Below are positions 1-7,021 of a stretch of 10,608 nt of DNA, one piece after another (positions within the stretch are counted from its first letter, which is position 1; each line of letters begins with the position of its first letter). The stretch is from an uncultured Flavobacteriales bacterium. GTDB taxonomy: Bacteria; Bacteroidota; Bacteroidia; Palsa-965. The stretch is from the NCBI GenBank assembly GCA_937974275.1, contig CALJIF010000082.1, positions 1 to 10,608 on the forward strand, in the 5' to 3' direction. The translations under genes were made by a program, and so were the position numbers. The notes below the pieces were generated by a model. It was not told the origin of the DNA and ran no database searches. It worked only from the letters and a program-made list of their open reading frames with translations.

Positions 1-1086
1 TGTGATGGCAGCGCAGCAACATTAATTGCTGATGGTGGTTTATCCTACTTGTGGAATAACAACAACACCAACGATACTATTGTCGTAAATCCAATCGGCA
101 CGACAACATACACTGTTACCGGCACCGATGCGAACGGATGTTCCAACACTGCAACCGTAACCGTGCTTACGAATGCATTACCTACTGTTGATCTTGGTTC
201 TGACGTTAACCAATGCGGCACTTCTGCAACATTAGATGCAGGTCCTGCAGGTGTTACATACGTATGGAGCTCCGGCGGAACAGCACAAACAGAAGTGGTA
301 ACTGCTGATGGTTCTTACAACGTTACCGTTACTGATGCGAACGGCTGTTCTAATTCAGATACCATCAACGTTACCTTGTTGGCTAATCCGGTGGTAAACT
401 TAGGTAACGACGGATCTGTTTGCGGAAACGTTGTGCTGGATGCACAGAACCAAGGTTCTACCTACATCTGGAATGACAACTCGAGCGGACAAACATTAAA
501 CGTTACAACAAGCGGCACATATTACGTTACTGTCATTAACAGCGACGGTTGTACGTCAAGCGATACAATTGCTTTAACTGTTAATGCAAATCCAACCACG
601 ACAGCTTCTGCATCTTCCACCACAGTTTGTTTGGATGATGCGAACGTAACGTTATCAGGAACTCCTGCAGGCGGCACATTCAGCGGTCCGGGAGTGAGCG
701 GTAACAGCTTCGATCCTTCTATCGGAGCAGGTGCGCAAACCATCGTGTACAGCTTTACCGACAATAACGGATGTACCGGAACTTCTACTGTTGTAGTTAA
801 CGTGAATGCTTGTGTGGGTATCGCTGAAAATGCAACTTCATCGTTTGGTGTTTATCCGAATCCTACAGACGGATTGTTGAATGTAGTATTCCACACTGCA
901 GCAGAAGAGGCTGTTATTGTAGTAACTAACGTTGCCGGAAAAGTAGTGATGACACAACAACTCAACGGTGTACAATCGGGTTCAGTTGCAGGAATCAATT
1001 TGAGCAACGAAGCTGCAGGAATTTACTTTGTGCGTGTGCAGGCAGGAACTGCATCATCAGTTCAAAAGATTCAGGTAGCGAAGTAA
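1..1086 (+). CDS. C-terminal part of a large T9SS-secreted surface protein with Ig/PKD-like repeats (5' truncated)
   Basis: The frame is open from base 1, so the gene starts before the window; the first ATG in view (49) lies inside a repeat and is not a start. The visible 361 residues hold about four repeats of 65-70 residues (roughly nt 1-186, 187-393, 394-591, 592-813). Each has a cysteine near its start, a Y-x-W-like centre and a conserved end such as TVTDANGCSNSDTI, as in Ig/PKD-like modules of Bacteroidota adhesins. The last 80 or so residues (from nt 838) form a type A T9SS sorting domain: FGVYPNPTDG, then VTNVAGKVV, then AAGIYFVRV and a basic end. By family knowledge the tail directs outer-membrane translocation and is then removed, with the protein released or attached to the surface. 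The repeats suggest adhesion or a structural role; the ligand is unknown. A terminator follows at once, so this is the end of its transcript. Confidence 0.9.
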   Translation, partial: CDGSAATLIADGGLSYLWNNNNTNDTIVVNPIGTTTYTVTGTDANGCSNTATVTVLTNALPTVDLGSDVNQCGTSATLDAGPAGVTYVWSSGGTAQTEVVTADGSYNVTVTDANGCSNSDTINVTLLANPVVNLGNDGSVCGNVVLDAQNQGSTYIWNDNSSGQTLNVTTSGTYYVTVINSDGCTSSDTIALTVNANPTTTASASSTTVCLDDANVTLSGTPAGGTFSGPGVSGNSFDPSIGAGAQTIVYSFTDNNGCTGTSTVVVNVNACVGIAENATSSFGVYPNPTDGLLNVVFHTAAEEAVIVVTNVAGKVVMTQQLNGVQSGSVAGINLSNEAAGIYFVRVQAGTASSVQKIQVAK

Positions 1087-1102
1087 AATAATTAATTAAA
1101 AT

Positions 1103-1135
1103 AAAAAGGGCTTTCAGCAATGAGAGCCCTTTTTT
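1103..1135 (+). terminator. Rho-independent terminator after the T9SS surface protein
   Basis: The arms GGGCTTTC (1108-1115) and GAGAGCCC (1122-1129) pair over eight positions, with one G-U wobble, around the loop AGCAAT. Six T residues follow, and an A-run precedes the stem. It lies 17 bases after the stop codon and before the recJ promoter region, so it separates the two transcripts. Confidence 0.88.
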
Positions 1136-1188
1136 ATTACGCTGAAGTGATGTTGACAACTCGAAATATTTCGTTGCACTTCACGCTG

Positions 1189-1196
1189 TACATTTG
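1189..1196 (+). promoter_or_regulatory. Probable Bacteroidota -7 promoter element for recJ
   Basis: TACATTTG is an exact match to the Bacteroidota -7 consensus TAnnTTTG. It lies 38 bases before the recJ ATG in the gap after the upstream terminator. The -33 partner is unclear: a TTG at 1174-1176 is too close and TTGAC at 1153-1157 too far for the usual spacing. A weaker CATATTTG lies at 1210-1217. Confidence 0.5.
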
Positions 1197-1234
1197 TAAC
1201 AGACAATAACATATTTGCACGATACGTTTAGACC

Positions 1235-2956
1235 ATGAGCCCTGTACGACGCGTTTTTATTCCTAATCCCGATCCTGTTGCCACAAAACAGTTACAACAA
1301 CAACTGAACATTCATCCCGCATTGGCACAAATACTGGTGCAACGCGGTATCACTACATTCGAGGCGGCACATCACTTCTTCCGACCGCAACTTACTGACC
1401 TGCACGATCCGTTTTTAATGAAAGATATGGATGTTGCCATTCAGCGTATTGCAACGGCTTTACAACGCAACGAATCCATTCTGGTGTACGGAGATTACGA
1501 TGTGGACGGAACAACGGCCGTAGCTGTGGTGTATTCGTTTTTGCAGTCCATACATGCGAATGTGGGCTTTTATATTCCCGATCGTTACTCCGAAGGTTAC
1601 GGCGTTTCCACTCAAGGCATCGACTTTGCCCACGAGAACGGTTATACGCTCATCATCGCGCTCGACTGCGGGATCAAGAGTATCGACAAGGTGGCGTACG
1701 CGAAAGAAAAAAATATCGACTTCATCATTTGCGATCACCACTTGCCCGGCAGCTCATTACCCGATGCTGTTGCCGTACTCGATCCGAAACGTAACGACTG
1801 CAATTATCCGTATAAAGATTTATGCGGTTGCGGCATAGGATTCAAGCTTATTCAAGCATTGCAACAACACCTGAAGTTGCCGGAAGAAAAAGTACTCGCG
1901 TATTTGGATTTAGTGGCCGTGAGCATTGCTGCAGATATTGTTCCCGTTACCGGAGAAAATCGTGTGCTGGCCTATTACGGATTGCAGCAACTCAATCAAC
2001 ATCCTCGTCCCGGACTCAAAGCCATCGGCACCGCAGCTAAGGTGAAACCCGCGCCGGACGGCACATTTAACTTCACCATCTCCGATTTGGTATTTGTGTT
2101 TGCACCGCGCATTAACGCTGCCGGTCGTATTGAACACGGCAAAGCTGCAGTAACGCTGCTCACCACCAACGATTACGAACAAGCCTTGCAACGCGCAGAA
2201 GGATTGAATGAAGTGAACCGCACGCGCCGCGACCTCGATAAACAAATCACCGAAGAAGCTTTAACGCTCTTGCGCAACGATGCCACCATTGAACACAAAA
2301 AAAGCACTGTGGTGTACAGCGAAGACTGGCACAAAGGCGTAGTGGGAATTGTTGCTTCGCGTTTAATTGAAAACTACTACCGTCCCACTATTGTGCTGAC
2401 ACGCAGCAACGGTGTAGTAACCGGCAGTGCACGATCGGTGAGTGATTTTGATGTGTACGAAGCCATTGAAGCCTGCAGCGATTTGTTGATTCAATTCGGA
2501 GGACACGCGTTTGCAGCAGGACTCACGTTGGCACCCGAGAACGTCGTCGCGTTTCGTGAAAAATTTGAAGCCGTGGTAGCCGCGCGCATCAAGCCCCACC
2601 AGCAAGTTCCGGAGATACGTATTGATGCCCGCATTGCCGTAAGCGCGATTGACGGTAAATTTTTCAGTGTGTTACAACAAATGGCGCCCTTCGGTCCCGG
2701 CAACATGAATCCCGTTTTTTGCACCGACAATTTAACCGATCGCGGCTGGGCGAAAGTGGTCGGGGACGATCATTTGAAATGCGATTTAACCGACGGCTCT
2801 TCATCGGGACATTTTATTTCCGCTATCGGTTTCCGTCAGGGTCACCATTTGCCCAAGCTGTTGCGTAAAGAACCCGTAAGCGTGTGTTACACCCTGGAAC
2901 GTAACAACTGGAACGGCAAAAGTTCGGTGCAGATGAAAGTAGTGGATATGGAGTGA
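1235..2956 (+). CDS. recJ: Single-stranded-DNA-specific 5'-3' exonuclease RecJ
   Basis: This is a complete 573-residue RecJ, close to the family's usual size of about 570. It degrades single-stranded DNA 5' to 3' in the cytoplasm, using Mn/Mg, in RecF-pathway recombination, mismatch repair and base excision repair. The DHH-family motifs are in order: GDYDVDGTTA (residues 86-95), LDCG (143-146), ICDHHLPG (165-172), CGCGIGFKL (197-205), ADIVPVTGENR (233-243) and the PRINAAGRI segment (291-299). The DHHA1 substrate-binding part follows with SARS (398-401) and GGHAFAAG (422-429), then the C-terminal OB-like region with PFGPGNMNPVF (485-495). No key motif is missing. The ATG at 1235 gives the expected N-terminal length and follows a TAnnTTTG element. 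The base composition matches the flanking T9SS genes, so this is probably core chromosome. The last 50 bases recur downstream at 3190-3239. Confidence 0.97.
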   Translation: MSPVRRVFIPNPDPVATKQLQQQLNIHPALAQILVQRGITTFEAAHHFFRPQLTDLHDPFLMKDMDVAIQRIATALQRNESILVYGDYDVDGTTAVAVVYSFLQSIHANVGFYIPDRYSEGYGVSTQGIDFAHENGYTLIIALDCGIKSIDKVAYAKEKNIDFIICDHHLPGSSLPDAVAVLDPKRNDCNYPYKDLCGCGIGFKLIQALQQHLKLPEEKVLAYLDLVAVSIAADIVPVTGENRVLAYYGLQQLNQHPRPGLKAIGTAAKVKPAPDGTFNFTISDLVFVFAPRINAAGRIEHGKAAVTLLTTNDYEQALQRAEGLNEVNRTRRDLDKQITEEALTLLRNDATIEHKKSTVVYSEDWHKGVVGIVASRLIENYYRPTIVLTRSNGVVTGSARSVSDFDVYEAIEACSDLLIQFGGHAFAAGLTLAPENVVAFREKFEAVVAARIKPHQQVPEIRIDARIAVSAIDGKFFSVLQQMAPFGPGNMNPVFCTDNLTDRGWAKVVGDDHLKCDLTDGSSSGHFISAIGFRQGHHLPKLLRKEPVSVCYTLERNNWNGKSSVQMKVVDME

Positions 2957-2960
2957 GGGG
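2910..2960 (+). repeat. Direct repeat, copy 1: the 3' end of recJ
   Basis: This 51-base stretch covers the last 47 bases of recJ, including its stop, and four bases beyond. It recurs at 3190-3239 with one deleted A (AAAA becomes AAA) and one A-to-G change. Similarity stops sharply after the GGGG at the right end and fades within about ten bases at the left. Confidence 0.9.
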
Positions 2961-3458
2961 TAGATGTTGCGATAAATTACGTTGTAATAATTAAACTATT
3001 ATCTGTGATCTCAATTGAGGGTACGGCGTCACCATTCGTTTACAAAAGGCTGCGTTATTTTAACTATTGATTTTGTAGTATATTTCAAGGAGCGATCGGG
3101 CGATAAATAATACAAAACTCTCAAAAGTGTTGAGATAAATTCGCTGGTAGCACAAATTGGTGATTTTTTCAAGATGCAAAACTACCACCGGAACGGCAAA
3201 GTTCGGTGCAGATGAAAGTGGTGGATATGGAGTGAGGGGGGCACCGGTGGAGCATATTTATACCGGCAATCCCTTGGAAAAAGTAAGAAACAGAAGCAGC
3301 TACATTTTTCTGATTTGCCTTGTAAAAAAATAAGATTACACGATTGATATTGTTTTGATTTTTTGTAATTAATAATACTATTTAAATTTTCGTAAGCCTT
3401 AGACTTCTGTAGGCCTTCAATTACTTCATTAAGTGCCATTTTTTTCGTAACTTTAGGT
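2957..3458. other. Gene-free AT-rich intergenic stretch between recJ and the GNAT-like gene
   Basis: I see no convincing gene in these 500 bases. It contains the displaced recJ-end copy (3190-3239). A 6-bp hairpin, TCTCAA/TTGAGA at 3119-3135, has no T-run and is not a convincing terminator. An 85-codon open frame on the minus strand (3439 back to 3182) matches no family I know, reads through the recJ copy backwards and has a Cys/Phe- and Pro/His-rich end, so I do not call it. TAACTTTA at 3448-3455 is one base off the TAnnTTTG element, but only three bases before the next start codon. Confidence 0.7.
3190..3239 (+). repeat. Direct repeat, copy 2: displaced duplicate of the recJ 3' end
   Basis: This 50-base segment matches 2910-2960 except for one deleted A and one A-to-G substitution. 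It lies 280 bases downstream in non-coding DNA, so it is a relic rather than a gene. It is framed by a short inverted repeat, CCACCGG (3185-3191) and CCGGTGG (3244-3250). It may be a duplication footprint left by integration or recombination at the end of recJ. Confidence 0.9.
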
Positions 3459-3995
3459 GTGAAATCACAAAAAAAACAACTTCTTGACTTTCATGTCGAT
3501 AAATTGACAAACTCCATTGAGAATGTTGTCACTAAAGACAGTTTCAAAACCCAAATTCTGCCTGTAACACCCAAAGACCGTAAAACATTTACCAAGAAAA
3601 ATGGTTGGCGTTTTAATTGGTCCGAAGAATTTAAAAACTCCGATCGAACGGTATACAAATTAGTAATCATCGATAATATTGATGTCATTCAAGGTTTAAT
3701 TAGTTTAACGCCTTGCAGTGACAATATTTTCATTAACCTTATCGAAAGTGCGCCATTTAACATTGGTAAAAACAAAGTTTACGCAGGTGTGCCCGGTAAT
3801 TTAGTCGCGTTTGCATGTCAACAATCTTTTCTACGTGGCACTGAAGGTTACGTTTCATTTCGTGCAAAAACAAAACTAATAACACACTATACGCAAACAC
3901 TTGGTGCAATTCATTTCGGAGGACATTTAATGATTATCAGTACCGAAGTTGCACTTAAATTAATTGAAAAATATTTCGCAAATGAAAAAAACTAG
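3459..3995 (+). CDS. GNAT-like acetyltransferase-fold protein, possible toxin of a two-gene module
   Basis: This is a 178-residue protein without signal peptide or membrane segment. No ATG exists upstream before the in-frame stop at 3393, so the start is taken as GTG at 3459. Residues 65-95 look like GNAT central strands (VYKLVIIDNIDVIQGL). GVPGNLVAFACQQSF (110-124) sits where the acetyl-CoA loop and helix would be. YVSFRAKTKLITHYTQTLGA (131-150) resembles the late strand plus 'FYxxLGF' part of GNATs. The usual Q/RxxGxG/A loop is not clear, so activity is uncertain. The 3' end overlaps a 47-residue basic protein by 14 bases, so the two are co-translated. GNAT toxins with small partners are a known toxin-antitoxin class; assignment here is inference. 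Composition is more AT-rich than recJ and the 4305 gene, suggesting transfer. Confidence 0.75.
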   Translation: MKSQKKQLLDFHVDKLTNSIENVVTKDSFKTQILPVTPKDRKTFTKKNGWRFNWSEEFKNSDRTVYKLVIIDNIDVIQGLISLTPCSDNIFINLIESAPFNIGKNKVYAGVPGNLVAFACQQSFLRGTEGYVSFRAKTKLITHYTQTLGAIHFGGHLMIISTEVALKLIEKYFANEKN

Positions 3996-4125
3996 AAAAC
4001 TAGACGACGTTGATGTAATCGTTGATCCCAAACCTTTGACGGAAGCGGAAAGAAAAATGATAAGCGAGTTTATTCGTCAAGACAAAGAAAAACGCCGTAA
4101 AAAACAAGCACGTAAAGCAGCTTAA
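3982..4125 (+). CDS. Small basic protein (47 residues), possible antitoxin partner
   Basis: The start ATG lies inside the end of the GNAT-like gene (14-base overlap, different frame). The product begins with a short basic stretch, then an acidic/hydrophobic segment DDVDVIVDPKPL. A predicted amphipathic helix TEAERKMISEFIRQDKEK (residues 20-37) follows, and the tail is highly basic and rich in Lys, Arg and Ala. The overlap, the size and the helix plus basic tail fit a partner that binds the upstream protein or nucleic acid, as antitoxins do. I do not recognise a named family. The alternative is a small accessory protein of unknown function. That it is coding is supported by the tight overlap and by a composition typical of a real soluble helix. 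Confidence 0.65.
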   Translation: MKKTRKLDDVDVIVDPKPLTEAERKMISEFIRQDKEKRRKKQARKAA

Positions 4126-4304
4126 CGACAACTGAAGCGAAGAACATACACTTGTATGCCGGAAATTGCGTGTTTAGATGTATTGATGCTGTATTGTAGC
4201 ACTACTTCCTTGCCCGAAGTATTGTGAACGAGGAGCGCTAAAAAACTTTTGCGAAGTCAATCGCTGATGGCAATCCCCCTCCCTCCTTTTTCCTAACTTG
4301 CCGT
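4126..4304. other. Intergenic region before the 4305 gene, no clear signals
   Basis: No gene, strong hairpin terminator or exact TAnnTTTG element is visible in these 179 bases. TAACTTG at 4294-4300 resembles a shortened -7 element, but it lies only four bases before the start codon and would imply an almost leaderless transcript. Confidence 0.5.
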
Positions 4305-5486
4305 ATGCGTTTCTTCATCCCGCTCCTCACGGCATTCCTGCTGGGTATAAACACCTACGCACAAAGTATTCCCCAATACGGACCTGAAATTCCCGTTACC
4401 ATTAACGGACTCACGTTCGATGCCATGGAACCGTTTATCGCGCCCGATGGACAAACCCTATTTTTCAACTCGCTGAACGCCGGCGGTAACACCAACCTGT
4501 ATTACGCCACGCGCGTTAACGACAGTACGTTCAATTTTGCGGGTGTGGTAAACGGCACGCTCGACACGTCCTCCAACCATCTGGATGCCGTAGCATCCTT
4601 AGACAGCACCGGCAACTTTTATTGGGTGTCTTTACGCGGTTATCCCAATCCGTTCGAAAACTTACACCACGGCACGTATGCGGCAGGAACGGTGAGCGGC
4701 ATTCGCAGAACGTACGGCGACTTTAACATACCCAACATCGGTTGGTTAATTATGGATGCCGCCATTACCTACAACGGCCAATCCCTGCTGTACTGCAACG
4801 CCTATTTCGATTTGTTCAACAACACCTGCGGAGCCTTGCCCTGCGAAGCGTCCATTGGCATAGCCGACAAAGTCAACGACAGCACGTTTAACAAACGCGT
4901 CAACACCAACGCACTATTTTCGGCCATCAACGACACCAATTACCTCGTGTACGCGCCCCAGTTAAGCCCCGACGGACTCACCCTCTATTACACCCGATTA
5001 TTAAAAAATACCATCAACACCGAGATCTGCGTAGCAGTGCGTCCCACGTTAAGCGCCAATTTCGGAACGCCCGTCGTGATACACGCTAATTTGAATGATG
5101 TTCCCGAGGCACCCACCATTACCAGCGATCATCAATTGTTGTATTATCATCAAAAAGACGCCCAGCAGCAATACCGCATTTATATGCGCCGTGTGCAACA
5201 CCCCAACGCAGTCCCCGAACACGCAGTCCCGACCGTTCAAATTTTTCCCAACCCCTCCATCGGCACTTTGTATTGGACCTCCGACACCCCTGAGCCGCCC
5301 CTTGCGGTAGTCATCACGGATGTTTCCGGCAACACGGTTTTTTCCTGCGAAGCAGGCACCATCCCGAAGTATCGGGACACTAATGAACCAATGCACCAAC
5401 TCACTAATTTCGCCTCCGGCGCTTACTTCGTCCACTTTATATACCCTCACGGCACCACCACCTTAAAGTGGATGGTAATAAAGTAA
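4305..5486 (+). CDS. Secreted PD40/beta-propeller-like protein with T9SS sorting domain
   Basis: This is a complete 393-residue exported protein. Residues 1-20 form a Sec signal peptide: a short basic start, a hydrophobic core LLTAFLLGI, and a probable cleavage after TYA (19). The mature part carries PD40/WD40-like propeller blades, each with a 'PxxSPDGxxLYY' core: EPFIAPDGQTLFFNS (42-56), APQLSPDGLTLYYTR (217-231) and APTITSDHQLLYYHQ (269-283). Other blades are too divergent to delimit. A Cys pair (175, 180) may form a disulphide. The tail from about 311 is a type A T9SS sorting domain: VQIFPNPSIG, VVITDVSGNTVF, then FASGAYFVHF and a Lys end. Such proteins are released or anchored at the cell surface; the ligand or substrate is unknown. 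It appears monocistronic. A 16-base palindrome (5362-5377) falls inside the sorting domain and encodes an extra loop, TIPKYRD. Confidence 0.9.
   Translation: MRFFIPLLTAFLLGINTYAQSIPQYGPEIPVTINGLTFDAMEPFIAPDGQTLFFNSLNAGGNTNLYYATRVNDSTFNFAGVVNGTLDTSSNHLDAVASLDSTGNFYWVSLRGYPNPFENLHHGTYAAGTVSGIRRTYGDFNIPNIGWLIMDAAITYNGQSLLYCNAYFDLFNNTCGALPCEASIGIADKVNDSTFNKRVNTNALFSAINDTNYLVYAPQLSPDGLTLYYTRLLKNTINTEICVAVRPTLSANFGTPVVIHANLNDVPEAPTITSDHQLLYYHQKDAQQQYRIYMRRVQHPNAVPEHAVPTVQIFPNPSIGTLYWTSDTPEPPLAVVITDVSGNTVFSCEAGTIPKYRDTNEPMHQLTNFASGAYFVHFIYPHGTTTLKWMVIK
5362..5377. repeat. Short palindrome TCCCGAAGTATCGGGA inside the T9SS domain
   Basis: The arms TCCCGA and TCGGGA pair perfectly around AGTA. A near copy, TCTCGAAGCATCGGGA (14 of 16 identical), lies at 9024-9039 inside the second attC-like element. 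In the coding gene it is read in frame within a surface loop of the sorting domain. Confidence 0.7.
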
Positions 5487-5706
5487 ACTATCGTTAATAC
5501 ATCTTTTGCATTGGAACTAGTCATCCGCTGAATTAATTTTAATTAATTACAAATAGCTACAAGCGAGTTAATTTGGTTTTTTATCGTATTTTTCAAGAAG
5601 GAAATACATAAAAAAAGTAGCGGCTTTCCCACCGATTTGGTATGCTAAGTGCATAAATGTTGCGGGTATATAATAGTTAGCGGTTATTATATAGAACACT
5701 CCGAAT
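5487..5706. other. Intergenic region at the change to AT-rich accessory DNA
   Basis: These 220 bases mark the switch from the balanced composition of recJ and the 4305 gene to the AT-rich genes downstream. No gene or strong terminator is seen. The right end carries GTTAGCG (5676-5682), which resembles the R' end (GTTRRRY) of an attC site but fits only in part. It also sits in the loop of a perfect 9-bp inverted repeat (5667-5693). GCTAA (5644-5648) and TTAGC (5677-5681) make a second short inverted pair. No left arm of the kind seen at 6858 or 8940 could be found. Confidence 0.55.
5667..5693. promoter_or_regulatory. Perfect 9-bp inverted repeat upstream of the 5707 gene (operator-like)
   Basis: TATATAATA (5667-5675) and TATTATATA (5685-5693) are exact reverse complements separated by nine bases (GTTAGCGGT). 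The right arm ends 13 bases before the ATG at 5707. An all-A/T stem is weak as an RNA hairpin and has no T-run. Its position fits an operator or part of the promoter, but no regulator gene is next to it. Confidence 0.5.
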
Positions 5707-6270
5707 ATGACAGAAACGGAACAATTTTGCCAAATTTTAAGAGAACGGTCAGCGGAAAATATTTCTGCCGGACGACTTCTTTTTCAAAATAGACTGTATG
5801 GACAAGTCATATCGGTTTTAAGACAAGAACTTGACTCTTTAGTTCGAGCGGTTTTTTTGTTGAGCAAAGACTTAAACACAAGACAACACTTTATTTCACA
5901 GACACTACAAAATACAAAATGGACGATTCCCAATTCAAGGACAATAGTAACAGACAGAAATATGGTTGACTTAACTGACAGGCTACATGGATGGACAAAC
6001 TCTGTATATAAACTTGGCTGCGCATTTATTCATTTGTCACCAATGGCTGATTACAAAAATTCAAATCCTTTTCAGCAACTCGAACAAGCAGAAATAAATA
6101 ACATCAAGCAGCATTTGCATAATTATCATGGCTTCCAACTTTCAGACCCTTTAAATATGGACACCGTTAGTCCTTTTCTTTTGCGTGTTCTTGATAAAGT
6201 TTCGAGCAACTTAGAATGCTACATTGGTTACTTAGAAAATGGTAGGGTTGACAGTCTTCAAAACATATAG
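5707..6270 (+). CDS. Unrecognised helical protein, first gene of a two-gene accessory block
   Basis: This 187-residue soluble protein has no signal peptide or membrane segment, and I do not recognise the family. It looks all-helical. Residues 17-53 (with FQNRLYGQVISVLRQELDSL) recall the first long helices of HEPN-type proteins. Residues 90-112 (RLHGWTNSVYK...AFIHLSP) hold conserved-looking Arg, His and Trp, but no clean HEPN RNase motif (R-x4-6-H) is present. A HEPN-like helper is possible but speculative. It is followed 20 bases later by a second unknown gene, so the two form an operon. The block sits upstream of a Septu pair and ends in an attC-like palindrome, which suggests defence or another mobile accessory role. 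AT-rich composition unlike recJ supports transfer. A perfect inverted repeat precedes the ATG. Confidence 0.8.
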   Translation: MTETEQFCQILRERSAENISAGRLLFQNRLYGQVISVLRQELDSLVRAVFLLSKDLNTRQHFISQTLQNTKWTIPNSRTIVTDRNMVDLTDRLHGWTNSVYKLGCAFIHLSPMADYKNSNPFQQLEQAEINNIKQHLHNYHGFQLSDPLNMDTVSPFLLRVLDKVSSNLECYIGYLENGRVDSLQNI

Positions 6271-6290
6271 GAAAAACAGTTATTAAGCAC

Positions 6291-6863
6291 ATGGCGTTAA
6301 AAGGATTAATAGAGAATCAAACTATTCGCATAGACGACCATCATTGGGGAAATCGAGAACAAAAAAACTGGGATGATACTGGTAAAGACATTCACATTGA
6401 CAAATCGACAAATACAAAGGTGAATGGCAAAAGGCAAAAACTTCAAATTAGAATTCCCATTAACTCTGACCGACCAATAAAAATTGGGAACAAGAATGAC
6501 CAAATTGATTCGATCCCAAGAAGTTTAGAAAGAGAGATAAAAGAAGCTTTAGAAGACAAGGACTCTCGTGAAGCTTTTATTGGAGATCTTCTTAATACAC
6601 TCAGAGAGTTCCCGAGTTCATTAGACAATGAAAAAAGAGCAAAGGACATTTTAGATCGATTGTCTAAGCACTTTGGGCTTGAATGGACGGGCGAAAAAAC
6701 AACAACTTATGCAAGGGACGTTTTAAGATACTACGCTCAAACTTATACTGACCAGGCTGGCTTAAATTACTTTCTGACCATCGACAAACAGAAAATTGAA
6801 ATTGGACAAAATAATGGATACGCAAGGTATTTTAAACGACTTCCAAGAAATAACAACCGCTAA
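6291..6863 (+). CDS. Unrecognised protein, second gene of the two-gene accessory block
   Basis: This 190-residue protein has no recognisable domain, signal peptide or membrane helix. Residues 1-70 are polar and strand-rich, with HH, W and many Lys/Asp (IDDHHWGNREQKNWDD). Residues 76-127 are strongly helical and charged (SLEREIKEALEDKDSREAF, then AKDILDRLSKHFGL). The end has aromatic-rich helices and strands (YARDVLRYYAQTY, GLNYFLTIDKQ). The layout suggests a small adaptor or effector with an N-terminal beta part and a helical middle, but no function can be assigned. It starts 20 bases after the preceding gene, so the two are probably co-transcribed and act together. Its TAA stop lies inside the left arm of the palindrome at 6858-6988, as is common for genes in integron cassettes. 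Confidence 0.8.
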   Translation: MALKGLIENQTIRIDDHHWGNREQKNWDDTGKDIHIDKSTNTKVNGKRQKLQIRIPINSDRPIKIGNKNDQIDSIPRSLEREIKEALEDKDSREAFIGDLLNTLREFPSSLDNEKRAKDILDRLSKHFGLEWTGEKTTTYARDVLRYYAQTYTDQAGLNYFLTIDKQKIEIGQNNGYARYFKRLPRNNNR

Positions 6864-6988
6864 CACGGGTTTTGCGTTAGTGGGCGGACATTGCGAATAG
6901 AAACATATGAGCAATTAATAAACGTTGGTACTGGCAGACAGTTTACAGTTTCAAAAGCCCACCAACGCAAAGCCCGAAACCGTTAGGT
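6858..6988 (+). repeat. attC-like imperfect palindrome A between the unknown block and the Septu pair
   Basis: The left end CTAACACGG...TTTGCGTTAGTGGGC (6860-6886) pairs with the right end GCCCACCAACGCAAA...CGTTAGG (from 6958). The inner arms match at 14 of 15 positions and the outer ends pair as CTAAC/GTTAG. The right end GTTAGGT (6982-6988) fits the attC R' consensus GTTRRRY. The left CGCTAAC fits RYYYAAC only in its last five bases. The central spacer is about 70 bases. Right-end and left-end sequences recur in element B. The length (131) and the overlap with the preceding stop fit an attC site, but no integrase is seen. Confidence 0.6.
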
Positions 6989-7021
6989 GCAAGCTTAAAA
7001 ACTACAATTAATATAGAAAAT

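Noticed and set aside
1..1086. Start of the surface protein gene at the ATG at 49
   Set aside because: The frame is open to the window edge and the ATG falls within a repeat, so the gene is 5' truncated.
1910..2245. Minus-strand open frames within recJ
   Set aside because: RecJ is complete with every motif; the opposite-strand frames have no family features.
3119..3135. Terminator after recJ
   Set aside because: The hairpin is only six A/T-rich base pairs, lies over 160 bases past the stop and has no T-run.
3182..3439. 85-codon minus-strand open frame divergent from the GNAT-like gene
   Set aside because: It reads the recJ duplicate backwards, ends in a Pro/His-rich stretch, and its N-terminus resembles nothing I know.
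5049..5450. Long minus-strand open frame under the secreted propeller gene
   Set aside because: It is a shadow of a well-supported gene with signal peptide and T9SS tail.
6864..7021. Retron non-coding RNA or RT upstream of the Septu pair
   Set aside because: No reverse transcriptase gene is present, and the palindrome here recurs in related form at 8940-9085, which fits a boundary element rather than a retron msr-msd.
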